In this document: positions 26,007 to 35,771 of the stretch, piece after piece
Layout of the letters: every line of letters starts with the position of its first letter
How positions within the stretch are numbered: the stretch's first letter is position 1
Source: Gemmatimonadota bacterium
GTDB taxonomy: Bacteria > Gemmatimonadota > Gemmatimonadetes > Gemmatimonadales > Gemmatimonadaceae
Reading direction: 5' to 3'
Assembly: GCA_016714015.1 (NCBI GenBank)
Contig: JADJNZ010000002.1
Span: 144,750-208,749 of the forward strand
Length of the DNA stretch: 64,000 nucleotides
Program-made: the position numbers and the translations under genes
The notes under the pieces: model-generated
Databases searched by the model: none
The model's input: only the letters and a program-made list of their open reading frames with translations
What the model was told of the DNA's origin: nothing

Positions 26007-26831
26007 TCAGCGCGACACCTCGTCGTACGCACTGACCGCGACCCCGCACGCCGGACACTCGGCCGCGACCGTCGCGAACTCGGCCGCGCACCGCGGGCAG
26101 TAGCCGAGCGCGGTGGCGTCGATGCGCTCCGGCGCGGACGCGATCCATCGGGCGAGCTCGTCCTCGCCGACGCACGCGGCGAGGACGGGATCCGCCGACA
26201 CCCGCACATGATCCCACGCGAAGGGGCGCACCCAGCGCGCGAACGTCGCCGCGGGGAGCAGCACGCGCGCGGCGGCCACCGCCGGGACGTGCGCCGCCGC
26301 CGCCCGCAGCACGTCATTCGATGCGGCCGCGGCGGAGAACGGCGAGAGTGCGCGCAGCAGGCGAGCCCCCCACCCGTCACCGACCGAGGGACCAAGGCTC
26401 CGCATGGCGCCGCGCGCGGCGGCGGCGATCGCCATCGAGATCACGAGGTTCGCGACGAGCGCCGCGATCAATCCGGCGCCACTCCAGTACGCGACGGCGG
26501 CCGGAAGCCCCACCACGAAGCCGATGAGTTGCGTCGCCCCGAGCAGCGCGAGCATCCGTCGCGCGCCGTCCGTTCGCGACAGTCGATCCGTGAACTCCGC
26601 CGCGGACACGATCGTCGCCGGCGCCCACGGCGCGACGATCCCGCTCGTGAACGGGGCGAGCGGCGCCGTGAGCCGCAGTCCCGCGCGCGTCGCCGGCTGG
26701 GCAGCACGCCACGCACCGAACGATGTGCGGCCGAACACCACGCCGCGCGCCGGGACGCGCGCCAGACCGTCCGCCGCGACGAGTGCCCCGAACGTGAGGA
26801 CGAGCCCGCCGTCGACGAGTCCGAGCGCCAC
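26007..26831 (-). CDS. Membrane protein with C-terminal zinc ribbon
   Basis: 274 aa, GTG start directly following the stop of the DUF2167 gene (TAAGTG). It has hydrophobic segments near residues 8-22 and ~95-140 (LGATQLIGFVVGLPAAVAYW; GLIAALVANLVISMAIAAAA). The C-terminus carries two CxxC pairs (CPRC and CPAC, ~20 residues apart), a rubredoxin-like zinc ribbon. I do not recognise the family. The adjacency with DUF2167 suggests a shared membrane function. Confidence 0.75.
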   Translation of the reverse strand: MALGLVDGGLVLTFGALVAADGLARVPARGVVFGRTSFGAWRAAQPATRAGLRLTAPLAPFTSGIVAPWAPATIVSAAEFTDRLSRTDGARRMLALLGATQLIGFVVGLPAAVAYWSGAGLIAALVANLVISMAIAAAARGAMRSLGPSVGDGWGARLLRALSPFSAAAASNDVLRAAAAHVPAVAAARVLLPAATFARWVRPFAWDHVRVSADPVLAACVGEDELARWIASAPERIDATALGYCPRCAAEFATVAAECPACGVAVSAYDEVSR

Positions 26832-27749
26832 TTAACCCGCCGCCCCCTCCTGCTTGCCACCGAAGAGCTTGCGCACGCCCGCGGTGATCGCGACGCCGGC
26901 CGCGACGATCAGCTTCCAGAACTTGCCGAGCAGCCCAGACTTGAGCGCGAGCGCTCCCGCGCCGCCCGCCACCAGCGCCGTCAGGCCGTACGCGGCCACC
27001 CGGTCGCCGTCACGCCACTCCGCGTACTTGAGTCCCGAGTTGAACTCGTGCGACGCGACCAACACCCCGAAGTCCGCCATCGAGCCGCTGTAGGACTCCG
27101 GCGCGACCACGAGGTCGACCTTCATGACGCCGCCACGGCCGAGCAGGCGCACGGAGTGATTGATCGACTCGCCGCCGTCGGACGCGCGCACCCGCGTCGC
27201 CCAAGTGAGGTTGTTCGTCGCCGGATCGTAGTACGGCGTCCGCTCCCACCCGACGAGCTCGAGCTCCGCCCATCCCTTCTCGCGCCGGTACTCGTTGCCC
27301 GCCTCGTTCCCCTCGCGGAGCGACTTGAGGATCGCATCCGCATCGAGCGAGCCCTTTTCGTCATCCTTCACATAGCCCACGTCGTCGTACTCGAAGACCG
27401 CGAACCACTGCGAGGTGTCGCCGGCCGCGCCGACCACCTCGCAGATGACCATGCCCTGCTCGCTGCCGCTGGTGGGATTCTGCGTGCGCGTGAGGAAGAG
27501 GCGGGTGCCGTCATCGTCCGCGAAGCCGCAGCCATCCTTCACCTGCACGTGGGCGAGGACGCCGAGATTCCCCTGTATCGGGCCGGTGAGCCACGGCACC
27601 TGCGGGCCCTCCGGCTCGGTGGGCGCCGGGCGTTCCACCTGCGGTCCCTGGCCCGGCTTCGCGCCGGCCTCCTGCGCGGCGCTCGCACCCCACGGGACGA
27701 GGACGAGTCCGACGGCGAGCGTCGCGAGCGTCGAGCGGAAGCGGGGCAT
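26832..27749 (-). CDS. DUF2167 membrane-anchored protein
   Basis: 305 aa. Signal peptide about residues 1-25, then a Pro/Glu linker and the DUF2167 region: GNLGVLAHVQVKDGCGF, WFAVFEYDDVGYVKDDEKG, then AELELVGWERTPYYDPATNN and NHSVRLLGRGGVMKVDLV. A C-terminal TM hairpin follows (~265-292, GLTALVAGGAGALALKSGL...LIVAAGVAITAG). The family is uncharacterised. Start at 27749 chosen for the signal peptide; longer frames upstream are Arg-rich. It forms a two-gene operon with the zinc-ribbon membrane protein. Confidence 0.88.
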   Translation of the reverse strand: MPRFRSTLATLAVGLVLVPWGASAAQEAGAKPGQGPQVERPAPTEPEGPQVPWLTGPIQGNLGVLAHVQVKDGCGFADDDGTRLFLTRTQNPTSGSEQGMVICEVVGAAGDTSQWFAVFEYDDVGYVKDDEKGSLDADAILKSLREGNEAGNEYRREKGWAELELVGWERTPYYDPATNNLTWATRVRASDGGESINHSVRLLGRGGVMKVDLVVAPESYSGSMADFGVLVASHEFNSGLKYAEWRDGDRVAAYGLTALVAGGAGALALKSGLLGKFWKLIVAAGVAITAGVRKLFGGKQEGAAG

Positions 27750-27993
27750 GGTCCCTCCGGGGACGGGGAACGGCAGGGTGCATCGAGGGTCCGGACGCGC
27801 TGAATCTGCGCCCGCGCTCCGGGGCACGCAAACCGATCGGGCGCGCGCCTGCTCGGGTCCGCACCGTCGGATGCGCGGCCATGCGCCGCGGCGGACCCCC
27901 GCCGCAACTCCGTACACGATTGTCGGGCTTTCCTCCGATGACTTCACCCGGTCCCGCACCTAGGATGCAGGTGTCCCCGAGCCCGAGCGCGCC

Positions 27994-28506
27994 ATGTCAA
28001 ACACCACCCGATGGATCCGCGAGGGCCTGATCATCGGCAGCCTCGCCTTCGCCGCGGTCGCGGCCTTCTACCTCGCCTTCGATCTCGTCGCGGCGCGCGG
28101 GGCGCTGTACACGGTCAACCAGCTCGGGATCATCCTCCTGCGCGGCCCCGGTGAACTCACCGCCGCGGGCGGGTCGTGGCCGATCGATCCCGCGGGGATC
28201 GCCGCCTACAGCGCACTCCACCTCGCGGGTTCGCTGCTGATCGGCGTGGTCGTCTGCCGGCTGGTGCACGAGGCCGAGTTGCGCCCCATGCAGGCGCAGA
28301 TCGCCCTGCTCTTCATCGTCGCGGGTTTCGCCGGCACCATCGCCCTCATCGGCGCGCTCTCGGAAGGGATCCGCGAGGTGCTGCCCTGGTGGTCGCTCAT
28401 CGCGGCGAACGCCCTCGCGGTGCTCATCGCGGGGTACGTGATGCTGCAGCGGCACCCGGGGTTCCTCGAGCGGATGACCGAGAATCCGCGGTTCCCCGCC
28501 GGCTGA
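27994..28506 (+). CDS. Four-helix membrane protein, unknown function
   Basis: 170 aa. Predicted TM segments are near residues 12-32, 70-88, 102-122 and 130-150. No recognised motif. It faces the M1 aminopeptidase gene and overlaps its 3' end by 83 nt, tail to tail. Both frames look real in the overlap, since the M1 C-terminus there is a disordered Ser/Arg/Ala tail. Confidence 0.75.
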   Translation: MSNTTRWIREGLIIGSLAFAAVAAFYLAFDLVAARGALYTVNQLGIILLRGPGELTAAGGSWPIDPAGIAAYSALHLAGSLLIGVVVCRLVHEAELRPMQAQIALLFIVAGFAGTIALIGALSEGIREVLPWWSLIAANALAVLIAGYVMLQRHPGFLERMTENPRFPAG

Positions 28507-31123
28507 CCCGGAACAGTTCGTCCGACGCCTGCAGCATCTTCCCGCGCACCCGCGCGTTCATCGCGGGGTGCGTGCGCAGATGCTCGCGCACGATCGCCCA
28601 CGCCTCCGGCGACGCATGCCCGCCGAGCGTGGCCGACATCCACCCCAGCGGGAAGAAGATGTCGCCCGTGCGCTGGATCTCCTCGGTGAGGCCGAGGGCC
28701 GCGTCGAGGTTCGGCAGGAACTCGTGCGCGCGCAGCGGGTGGTTCATCGCGCCCATCGCGTCGAGAACCCAACTCTCGCGCCGCCGGCGCTCGACCTGTG
28801 CGAAGGACCGGAAGAGCGAGTCGCGCCGCGCGACGCTGGCCGAGAGCGCGGGCCGCATGAAGCGCGCGCGCGCCAGCCGGTCCGGGTTCGTGATGCGCCG
28901 CTCCTGCTCGTCGAGGATGGCCTCCGCGTTCGCCACCCCGCGCAGCGCGAGCCCCTCGGCGATCGCGATGTACTGCGACTCCGAGACCGGGAAGCCGCGC
29001 GGTGCCTGGCGCGTGCGCCAGATGCGCTCGAGTCGCGCGACGCCCTCCTCCGACAGCGTCACGCCGACGATGGCACTGAACAACGCGCCCTTCCGACCCG
29101 GCGTCGGAGCCGCGTCCAAAGCGGCCCAGAGCGCGCGTTCCACCGTGGGCGCCTGCGCACGACGCGTCCTGTCGGGGAGGTAGCGCCAGTAGAGGGACCG
29201 GATCAGTCCCGTGAGCTGCGAGGCGACGAGTTCATCGCGCTCCGCGGGCAGCGCCGCGAGCACCGCCGCGAGCAGCGGCTCAGGGGCCAGTGCGCCATCG
29301 AGCAGCTCCTCATGGAGCGATTGCCAGGCGACCGCGCGGTGCAACGGTGCCGGCAGGAGGACGTCGAGCGCCGCGACGCGCGCGAGGAGGACCCGCTTCG
29401 TGTCGTCCGACAACGGGAAGCGCGCGTAGCTCTCGCCGTCCACCGCGGCGAGGATGACCTCCGGCGCGCCGGAAGGCGCGTCGGGCACGTCGATCACCGC
29501 GGAGTCCGCGACGAGCTCTCCCCGCACGAGGCGCACCGAGTCGCCCCACGCGACGAGCGTCGTGATCCGCTGCGGCCACCGCAACGCCCGCGCAGGGGCC
29601 GGCGCACCGGTCTGATCGATCCGCTGTGCCAGCGTCGACCACTCGTCCCGCTGGCGGAGTCGCAGCGCACCGCCGACCCACTCGGCGTGCACCGTCGGTC
29701 GCCCCGGCTCCTCCACCCAGACGCGGCTCCACGCGCGCACATCCACGGGCGTGAGCGAGTCGAGCGCCCCGACGAGATCCGGCCAGGTCGCATTGGCGAA
29801 GCGATGCTGCGCGAGATACGTGCGCAGCCCGTCCCGGAAGACCGTGTCGCCCACGAGCGCCTCGAGTTGCCGCATCACCACCGGGGCCTTCTGGTAGATG
29901 ATCGCCCCGTAGAGCGAACCAGCGTCCGATAGGTTGGCGAGATCCTGCCGGATCGGGTTCGCCCCGGGCGTCCGGTCCACACCGTAGGCCGTCGCGTGAT
30001 GCGCCTGGAAGAACCGCAGCGCGTGATCCACGTCCGGGAACGCCGGCGCGACGATCTTCGCCGCCATGAAGTTCGCGAAGACCTCCTTCATCCACACGTC
30101 GTCGAACCAGCGCATGGTGACCAGGTCCCCGAACCACATGTGCGCGGTCTCGTGCGCGATGAGGCTCGCGCGCCCGAGCTCCTGCGTGCGCGCCGGAGCC
30201 TCGTCGAGGAACAGGGCGTCGGCGCGATACCAGACCGCGCCCGGGTGCTCCATCCCGCCGAACTGGAACGCCGGCACCGCGAAGAAGTCGTACTTCGCGA
30301 AGGGGTACGGGATCCCGGTGTACGCCTCCAGCCAGGCGAGCGCCGAGGCGTGGAGGTCGAAGATCGCGTCGCGGTTCCGCGTGACGCGCGCCGCGTCGGT
30401 CTCTCGATGGTACATCGTGAACGTGCGCCCGCCGCGCACCGCCTGCTCCTGCTGGAGCCGCCCCGCGGCGAACGTGACGAGATAGGTGCTGATCGGCGCC
30501 GTCTCGGCGAACGCGACCCGATGACGGCCCGCGCCGGCTGCCGTGCTGTCGCGCGTCACGAGCGGACCGTTGCTCACCGCGCTCCAGGCGGCGGGCAGCT
30601 CGAGCGTGATCGTCCACTTCGCCTTCAGGTCCGGCTGCTCGAAGACCGGGATCGCCGTGGACGCACGGTCAGGAACGAAGAGCGCATAGAGGAACTCCTC
30701 CTGACGGTTGAGCGCCGCATCGGTGCTGGTGAACGCGACGGAAACGGTGTGCGCGCCGGCCGGCACGCGCGCCGCCGGGATCACCACGTGATCGGGCACG
30801 AGCGCCGGCGTGACGGTGTCCCCGTCGACGCGCACGACGCCCACCTGCGATGCCGGGGCCCGGAAGTCGAGCACCACGTCGCCGACGCCGCTCCAGGTGA
30901 ACGACGCCTCCACCACCCCGCGCACGGCGGAGTCGCGGGCCTCGGGGATCGTGAGGGTCACCGCATAGCGCAGGTCGCGGATGGACTGCGCGCGTGACTC
31001 CGCGAGCGAGTGGGCGACCCCGGGCACCGGCGCTCCGTCGTCGGCGCCATCGCGGCAGGCGAGCGCGAGGGAGAGGAGGGCGAACGCGAACGCGCGACGA
31101 GCCGGCGAGGAGAAGGAGGACAT
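28424..31123 (-). CDS. M1-family aminopeptidase
   Basis: Zinc aminopeptidase, 899 aa, with an N-terminal signal ending LALAC (possible lipoprotein, Cys23). It has the exopeptidase motif GGMEH at 289-293 and the zinc site HETAH at 324-328, followed by the downstream Glu in WMKEVFANFMA. The N-terminal saddle domain and C-terminal helical domain are both present, so the gene is full length. Predicted periplasmic, trimming peptides together with the other secreted peptidases in this region. Divergent from the aldolase/dehydrogenase gene. Confidence 0.94.
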   Translation of the reverse strand: MSSFSSPARRAFAFALLSLALACRDGADDGAPVPGVAHSLAESRAQSIRDLRYAVTLTIPEARDSAVRGVVEASFTWSGVGDVVLDFRAPASQVGVVRVDGDTVTPALVPDHVVIPAARVPAGAHTVSVAFTSTDAALNRQEEFLYALFVPDRASTAIPVFEQPDLKAKWTITLELPAAWSAVSNGPLVTRDSTAAGAGRHRVAFAETAPISTYLVTFAAGRLQQEQAVRGGRTFTMYHRETDAARVTRNRDAIFDLHASALAWLEAYTGIPYPFAKYDFFAVPAFQFGGMEHPGAVWYRADALFLDEAPARTQELGRASLIAHETAHMWFGDLVTMRWFDDVWMKEVFANFMAAKIVAPAFPDVDHALRFFQAHHATAYGVDRTPGANPIRQDLANLSDAGSLYGAIIYQKAPVVMRQLEALVGDTVFRDGLRTYLAQHRFANATWPDLVGALDSLTPVDVRAWSRVWVEEPGRPTVHAEWVGGALRLRQRDEWSTLAQRIDQTGAPAPARALRWPQRITTLVAWGDSVRLVRGELVADSAVIDVPDAPSGAPEVILAAVDGESYARFPLSDDTKRVLLARVAALDVLLPAPLHRAVAWQSLHEELLDGALAPEPLLAAVLAALPAERDELVASQLTGLIRSLYWRYLPDRTRRAQAPTVERALWAALDAAPTPGRKGALFSAIVGVTLSEEGVARLERIWRTRQAPRGFPVSESQYIAIAEGLALRGVANAEAILDEQERRITNPDRLARARFMRPALSASVARRDSLFRSFAQVERRRRESWVLDAMGAMNHPLRAHEFLPNLDAALGLTEEIQRTGDIFFPLGWMSATLGGHASPEAWAIVREHLRTHPAMNARVRGKMLQASDELFRVSRRGTADSRSSARGTPGAAAASRTPR

Positions 31124-31207
31124 GCGCGAGAAGCTACGGACCCCGCTCCCGCACGACCAGACGACTCCCGACTGGTGGGTGCGCGTGAGGCGCCATACCT
31201 TCGCCGG

Positions 31208-33295
31208 ATGCGATCACGGTACCACCCTGACGATGCCGAGAGCATCGTCACCCTGCTCGGCGCCCGCTGGGGCGAGGATCTCGCGCTCCGCACCTACACC
31301 TCGCGCCTCCTCGGCGCCGACCCCTCGCTCGTCCTGCACGGGGGTGGCAACACCTCGGTGAAGACGACCGCACGCGAGATCGACGGCTCCCCCGTCGAGG
31401 TGCTCTGCGTGAAGGGCTCCGGCTGGGATCTCGCGACGATCGAACCCCAGGGCTTCGCGGCCTGCCGCCTCGAACCGTTGCGTCGTCTCTGCGCCCTCGA
31501 GGCACTCGACGACGACGCGATGGTCGCCGGGTTGCGTTCGCAGATGCTCGACCCGTCGAGCCCGACTCCCTCGGTCGAGGCGCTCCTCCATGCCTTCCTC
31601 CCGGGGAAGTTCGTCGACCACACGCACGCCGATGCCGTCTGCGCGCTCCAGGACCAGCCCGATGCGCGCGCGATCGCGCGCGAGGTCTGGGGCGACGCCT
31701 TCCTCTTCATCCCCTACGTGATGCCCGGCTTCGCGCTCGCCAAGCGCGTCGTCGAGCTCGGCCGGGACCTGCGCGGCAAGCACGGGCTCATCCTCGAACA
31801 GCACGGGATCTTCACGTGGGGCGCGACCGCGCTCGAGAGCTACGAGCGGATGATCGACGGCGTGCGCGCCGCGGCCGAGTGGCGCACCGCGCATCGTCCC
31901 GCGGTGGCGGTCGCCCCGGCCCCGCTCCGGCCCGACCGCGACGCGTGGCGTCGGCGGATCGCGCCGCGGCTCCGCGGTGCGCTCGAACGCGCCGGCTCCG
32001 GCCGCTTCGTCATGGAGTGGCGCGCCGAGCCCGCGATCCGCGCGTTGCTCGCGCATCCCGCCGGTCGCGAGCTCACCGCGCGCGGCACCGTGACGCCCGA
32101 CCACGTGATCCGCACCAAGCCGCGCCCGCTCTGGCTCGACCTGCCGACGGACGGCGCGGGCACGATGGACACCGGGAGCCAACCGGATGCGCTCACGTCC
32201 TGCATCATCGAGGCGGTGGCCGCGCACGCCGCCGACTACGCCGAGTTCGTGCGGCGCGGCACATCGGCGCGCGCACGCGAGGTGCGACCGCTCGATGCCG
32301 CGCCGCGCCTCGTGCTCGTCCCGGGGTGCGGCGCCCTCACGCTCGGGCGCACCTTGGCCGACGCGCGCATCGCGGGTGACATCCTCGCGCGTGCGGCGCA
32401 GGTCATGCTCGACGCGGAGGCGGTCGGACGCTACACCCCGGTGGGGGAACTCGACCTCTTCGACGTCGAGTACTGGTCGCTCGAGCAGGCGAAGCTCGCG
32501 AAGGGCGGGACGCCGGGGCCGCTCGCCGGTCGCATCGCGCTGGTCACCGGTGCAGCGGCCGGGATCGGTCGCGCGACCGCCGAGCACCTCCTGTCGCTGG
32601 GTGCGCATGTCTGCTGCACCGACATCGATGGCGCTGCGGTGGCCGCCACCGCCTCGGGACTCGCGGCGCGCGCGGGCCTGCGCGTGACGAGTGCGAGGCT
32701 CGACGTCATGGATGCCGCGTCCGTGCGCAGCGCGATCGACGCCTGCATCGATTCCTTCGGCGGCATCGACCTCCTCGTCTCGAACGCGGGCACCGCGCCG
32801 CAGGGGCAGCTGCACACCGCCGAGGGCGAGGCGCGGCTCGCGGCGTCGCTCGACATCAACCTGATGGGCCACGAGCGCGTCTCGCGCGCGGTGACCGACG
32901 TGCTGCTCGCGCAGGACATCGGCGGCTGCCTCCTCTACAATGCCTCCAAGAGCGCGGTGAACCCCGGCCCCGACTTCGGCCCGTACGCCGTGGCCAAGGC
33001 GGGACTCCTCGCCCTCATGCGGCAGTACGCCGTGGACCTGGGCGTCCACGGCATCCGGAGCAACGCGGTGAACGCCGATCGCATCCGCACCGACCTCTTC
33101 GGCGGGGGGGTGCTCGAAGCCCGCGCGAAGGCCCGGGGGCTGTCGCCCGAGGCATATTTCCGCCAGAATCTCCTCGGTCGCGAGACGACGGCCGCCGATG
33201 TGGCGGCGGCGTTCGGCTGGCTGGCGCAGGCCGAGGCGACGACGGGTTGTGTCATGACGGTCGATGGCGGCAACGCCGCGGCCTTCCTGCGATGA
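31208..33295 (+). CDS. Bifunctional class II aldolase / short-chain dehydrogenase
   Basis: 695-aa fusion. Residues ~15-270 are a class II aldolase domain (LVLHGGGNTSVKTTAREIDG; FVDHTHADAVCAL with metal His residues; HGLILEQHGIFTWG). A linker follows, then from ~435 a Rossmann SDR (LVTGAAAGIGRATAEHL, NAG, YAVAKAG). This is the architecture of the rhamnulose-1-phosphate aldolase/lactaldehyde dehydrogenase (RhaAD) group, so it probably cleaves a deoxyketose phosphate and oxidises the aldehyde. The SDR active site has N-A-S-K in LLYNASKSAVNPG before YAVAK. ATG of the Lrp gene overlaps its stop. Confidence 0.9.
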   Translation: MRSRYHPDDAESIVTLLGARWGEDLALRTYTSRLLGADPSLVLHGGGNTSVKTTAREIDGSPVEVLCVKGSGWDLATIEPQGFAACRLEPLRRLCALEALDDDAMVAGLRSQMLDPSSPTPSVEALLHAFLPGKFVDHTHADAVCALQDQPDARAIAREVWGDAFLFIPYVMPGFALAKRVVELGRDLRGKHGLILEQHGIFTWGATALESYERMIDGVRAAAEWRTAHRPAVAVAPAPLRPDRDAWRRRIAPRLRGALERAGSGRFVMEWRAEPAIRALLAHPAGRELTARGTVTPDHVIRTKPRPLWLDLPTDGAGTMDTGSQPDALTSCIIEAVAAHAADYAEFVRRGTSARAREVRPLDAAPRLVLVPGCGALTLGRTLADARIAGDILARAAQVMLDAEAVGRYTPVGELDLFDVEYWSLEQAKLAKGGTPGPLAGRIALVTGAAAGIGRATAEHLLSLGAHVCCTDIDGAAVAATASGLAARAGLRVTSARLDVMDAASVRSAIDACIDSFGGIDLLVSNAGTAPQGQLHTAEGEARLAASLDINLMGHERVSRAVTDVLLAQDIGGCLLYNASKSAVNPGPDFGPYAVAKAGLLALMRQYAVDLGVHGIRSNAVNADRIRTDLFGGGVLEARAKARGLSPEAYFRQNLLGRETTAADVAAAFGWLAQAEATTGCVMTVDGGNAAAFLR

Positions 33296-33795
33296 ACGGT
33301 CCCTCCCTGCCCACACCGCTCGCGGAGTCCCGAGTGCACCTGATCGACGATACGGACAAGACGATCCTCGAAGAGCTGATGCGCGACGGGCGCGCCACCT
33401 GGGCGGCGCTCGGCGAACTCACCGGCCTGTCGCCGGCCGCGCTCGCCCAGCGGGTCCGCAAGCTCGAGCGCGACGGTGTCATCAGTGGGTACGCCGCCAT
33501 CCTCGATCCCGACGCCGTCGGCGCCGGCCTGCTCGCGTTCGTCTCGGTGCGGTTCTACGACCAGGCCAAGCGCGACCGTTTCCTCGTGCTCATCAAGACC
33601 ATGCCGTGGGTGCAGGAGTGCCACCACGTCACCGGCGAAATGGAGTACCTGCTCAAGGTGCGCTGCAGCGGCACGCGCGCGCTCGAGCGGCTCATCACCG
33701 ACGAGCTGATGGGCAAGTGCAAGGTCGCCGAGACGCGGACCAGCATCGTGCTCGCGACCGCGAAGGAGACGACGGCGCTCGCCGTGACGAAGTGA
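33292..33795 (+). CDS. Lrp/AsnC-family regulator
   Basis: 167 aa. The N-terminal winged HTH runs DDTDKTILEELMRDGRATWA...LSPAALAQRVRKLERDGVISGY. The C-terminal RAM effector domain includes VSVRFYDQAKRD, VQECHHVTGEMEYLLKV and TRTSIVLATAKETTALAV. Its start overlaps the aldolase/dehydrogenase stop by 4 nt (ATGA), so it probably controls that gene or responds to its substrate. The effector is unknown. Confidence 0.93.
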   Translation: MNGPSLPTPLAESRVHLIDDTDKTILEELMRDGRATWAALGELTGLSPAALAQRVRKLERDGVISGYAAILDPDAVGAGLLAFVSVRFYDQAKRDRFLVLIKTMPWVQECHHVTGEMEYLLKVRCSGTRALERLITDELMGKCKVAETRTSIVLATAKETTALAVTK

Positions 33796-33835
33796 GGGCG
33801 CGGCGCTGCGACGGGCGCCGAGGGAGCGCAGCACG

Positions 33836-34585
33836 ATGAGGCGTCACCGCATGGCGGTCGCGTTGGTCTGCGGGGCGCTGATCGCCACGGGTGCCGGTGC
33901 GCAGGGTGCCGCGTGCGGTGGGGTGGAGCGATGGAACGTGAAGGTCCTGCGTGATGCCGATGCGGGCGCGGTCGCGACCGACGTCGAACCGACCACCATC
34001 AGCGCGCTCGTCGCGCTCCCGCCGCCTCGCGAGTCGAAGCCCGCGAACGGTCGCCTCGCCCTCGAGCGACGCCGCTTCCGCGTGCGCGCGATCCTCCTCG
34101 AACAGCGCCCGCAGGACGCGGATTCCGACCTGCATCTCGTGCTCGCCGACCCCGCGGACCGCACGCGCGTGCTGATCGCCGAGCTCCCCGACTCGGCCTG
34201 CGCGGTCGGCAGCCGCCACGCGTCCGACTTCGCCGAGGCACGCCGCACGGTGCAGGACCTCGCCGACGGCCTCGAGATCGAGGTCGAGGGCATCGCCTTC
34301 TGGGACGACGAGCACGGACAGGTCGGGAACGCGCCGAACGGGATCGAACTGCACCCGGTGGTGCGCGTGACACCGGTCCTCACCAAGAATGACATCCTGC
34401 AGGGCGACGTCGGTGCCGTGCCCGCCGACCCGCAGGACGTGCGCGTCTGGCTCAACCGGTCGAGCAAGGTCTACCACTGCCCCGGGACCGCCTACTACGG
34501 CAACACCCGGAACGGGGAGTACATGCCCGAGTCGGCCGCGCGGAGACTCGGCGCCCGCCCCGCCGGCGGCCGCGCCTGCCGCTGA
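33836..34585 (+). CDS. Secreted hypothetical protein
   Basis: 249 aa with signal peptide (~1-23, GAGAQG). The central part is beta-rich (RFRVRAILLEQRPQDADSDLHLVLADP), and the C-terminus carries VWLNRSSKVYHCPGTAYYGNTRNG. That last segment is known from the ends of some secreted nuclease-like and hypothetical proteins, with a YHCPG...YGNT pattern. The central segment suggests an OB-like fold. No catalytic residues identified. Confidence 0.78.
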   Translation: MRRHRMAVALVCGALIATGAGAQGAACGGVERWNVKVLRDADAGAVATDVEPTTISALVALPPPRESKPANGRLALERRRFRVRAILLEQRPQDADSDLHLVLADPADRTRVLIAELPDSACAVGSRHASDFAEARRTVQDLADGLEIEVEGIAFWDDEHGQVGNAPNGIELHPVVRVTPVLTKNDILQGDVGAVPADPQDVRVWLNRSSKVYHCPGTAYYGNTRNGEYMPESAARRLGARPAGGRACR

Positions 34586-34607
34586 GGGTTTCCCTTATAT
34601 TGCGGGC

Positions 34608-35771
34608 ATGGCGCCCGCTCCCATCTACCTCGATCACGCTGCCACCACCCCGGTCCGTCCGGAGGTGCTGGAAGCCATGACCCCGTACTTCTCGGGCCGG
34701 TTCGGCAATGCGTCCTCCACGCATCGCTGGGGCCGCGAGGCGCGCGCTGCGCTCGACGAGGCGCGGGAGCGGGTGGCACGCTGCCTGAACGCGGCGCCGG
34801 ACGAGGTCTGCTTCACCTCGGGCGGCACCGAAGGCGACAACCTCGCCGTCCTCGGCGGGTGGCGCGTGCTCAAGACGCAGGGCAAGCGCGCCGTGGTCTC
34901 CACGCCCATCGAGCACAAGGCCGTGCTGCAGGCGGTGCATCAGGCGCAGAAGGAAGGCGCCGAGGAACGACTGCTCCGCATCGCCGGCGACGGCGCCGTG
35001 GACCTCGACGATGCGCGCGCGCAGATCAGCGGACCGCTCGCGCTCACGTCGGTGATGTGGATCAACAACGAGACCGGCGTCATCCAGCCGATCGAGGAAC
35101 TGGCGCAGCTCACCAAGGCGGCCGGCGGGATCTTCCACTCGGACGCCGTGCAGGCGTTCGGCAAGGTCGCCATCGACGCGAAGGCGATCCCGTTCGACTT
35201 CATCTCGGTGAGCGGCCACAAGTTCGGGGCGCCCAAGGGGATCGGCGCGTTCTACATCCGCCGCGGCACCCCGCTCGAGCCGCTCTTCTTCGGTGGCACG
35301 CAGGATCGCGGCCGCCGCCCCGGGACGGAGAACGTCGCGTACGCGGTCGGCCTCGCGCGCGCGATGGAACTCGCCAGCGACGAGCGCGAGGCGCACTGGC
35401 GGACCCTCGAGCCGCTGCGCGACCGGCTCGAGGCCGCGCTGCTCGCGCGCGTCCCCGATGCGTTGATCCACGGCACGGGGGCCAAGCGCGCCCCGCACAT
35501 CTGCAACGTCTCCGTCCCCGGCACCGACTCCGAGTCGCTCCTGATGGCGCTCGACCTCCAGGGCGTCGCCGCCTCGGCCGGCTCGGCCTGCCAGAGCGGG
35601 AGCATCACGCCGTCGCACGTGCTCTCCGCCATGGGCGTGCGCGCCGACCTCGCGAGCGCCGCCATCCGTCTCTCGCTCGGCGCGCTCACGACGCCCGAGC
35701 AGATCGACCGCGTCGCCGAGCTCTTCCCCGCCCTGATCCTCAAGGCGCGCGGCCTCAGCGGAGTCGCGTGA
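34608..35771 (+). CDS. Cysteine desulfurase
   Basis: PLP enzyme of the IscS/NifS class, 387 aa, supplying sulfur for Fe-S clusters and tRNA thiolation. YLDHAATTPVRPEVLEAM opens the protein, SGHKFGAPKG holds the PLP Lys205, and SGSACQSGS holds the catalytic Cys328. The start at 34608 fits the family; longer frames run into the preceding gene. Its stop overlaps the GTG of mnmA (GTGA). That pairing implies a dedicated sulfur donor for 2-thiouridine synthesis. Confidence 0.95.
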   Translation: MAPAPIYLDHAATTPVRPEVLEAMTPYFSGRFGNASSTHRWGREARAALDEARERVARCLNAAPDEVCFTSGGTEGDNLAVLGGWRVLKTQGKRAVVSTPIEHKAVLQAVHQAQKEGAEERLLRIAGDGAVDLDDARAQISGPLALTSVMWINNETGVIQPIEELAQLTKAAGGIFHSDAVQAFGKVAIDAKAIPFDFISVSGHKFGAPKGIGAFYIRRGTPLEPLFFGGTQDRGRRPGTENVAYAVGLARAMELASDEREAHWRTLEPLRDRLEAALLARVPDALIHGTGAKRAPHICNVSVPGTDSESLLMALDLQGVAASAGSACQSGSITPSHVLSAMGVRADLASAAIRLSLGALTTPEQIDRVAELFPALILKARGLSGVA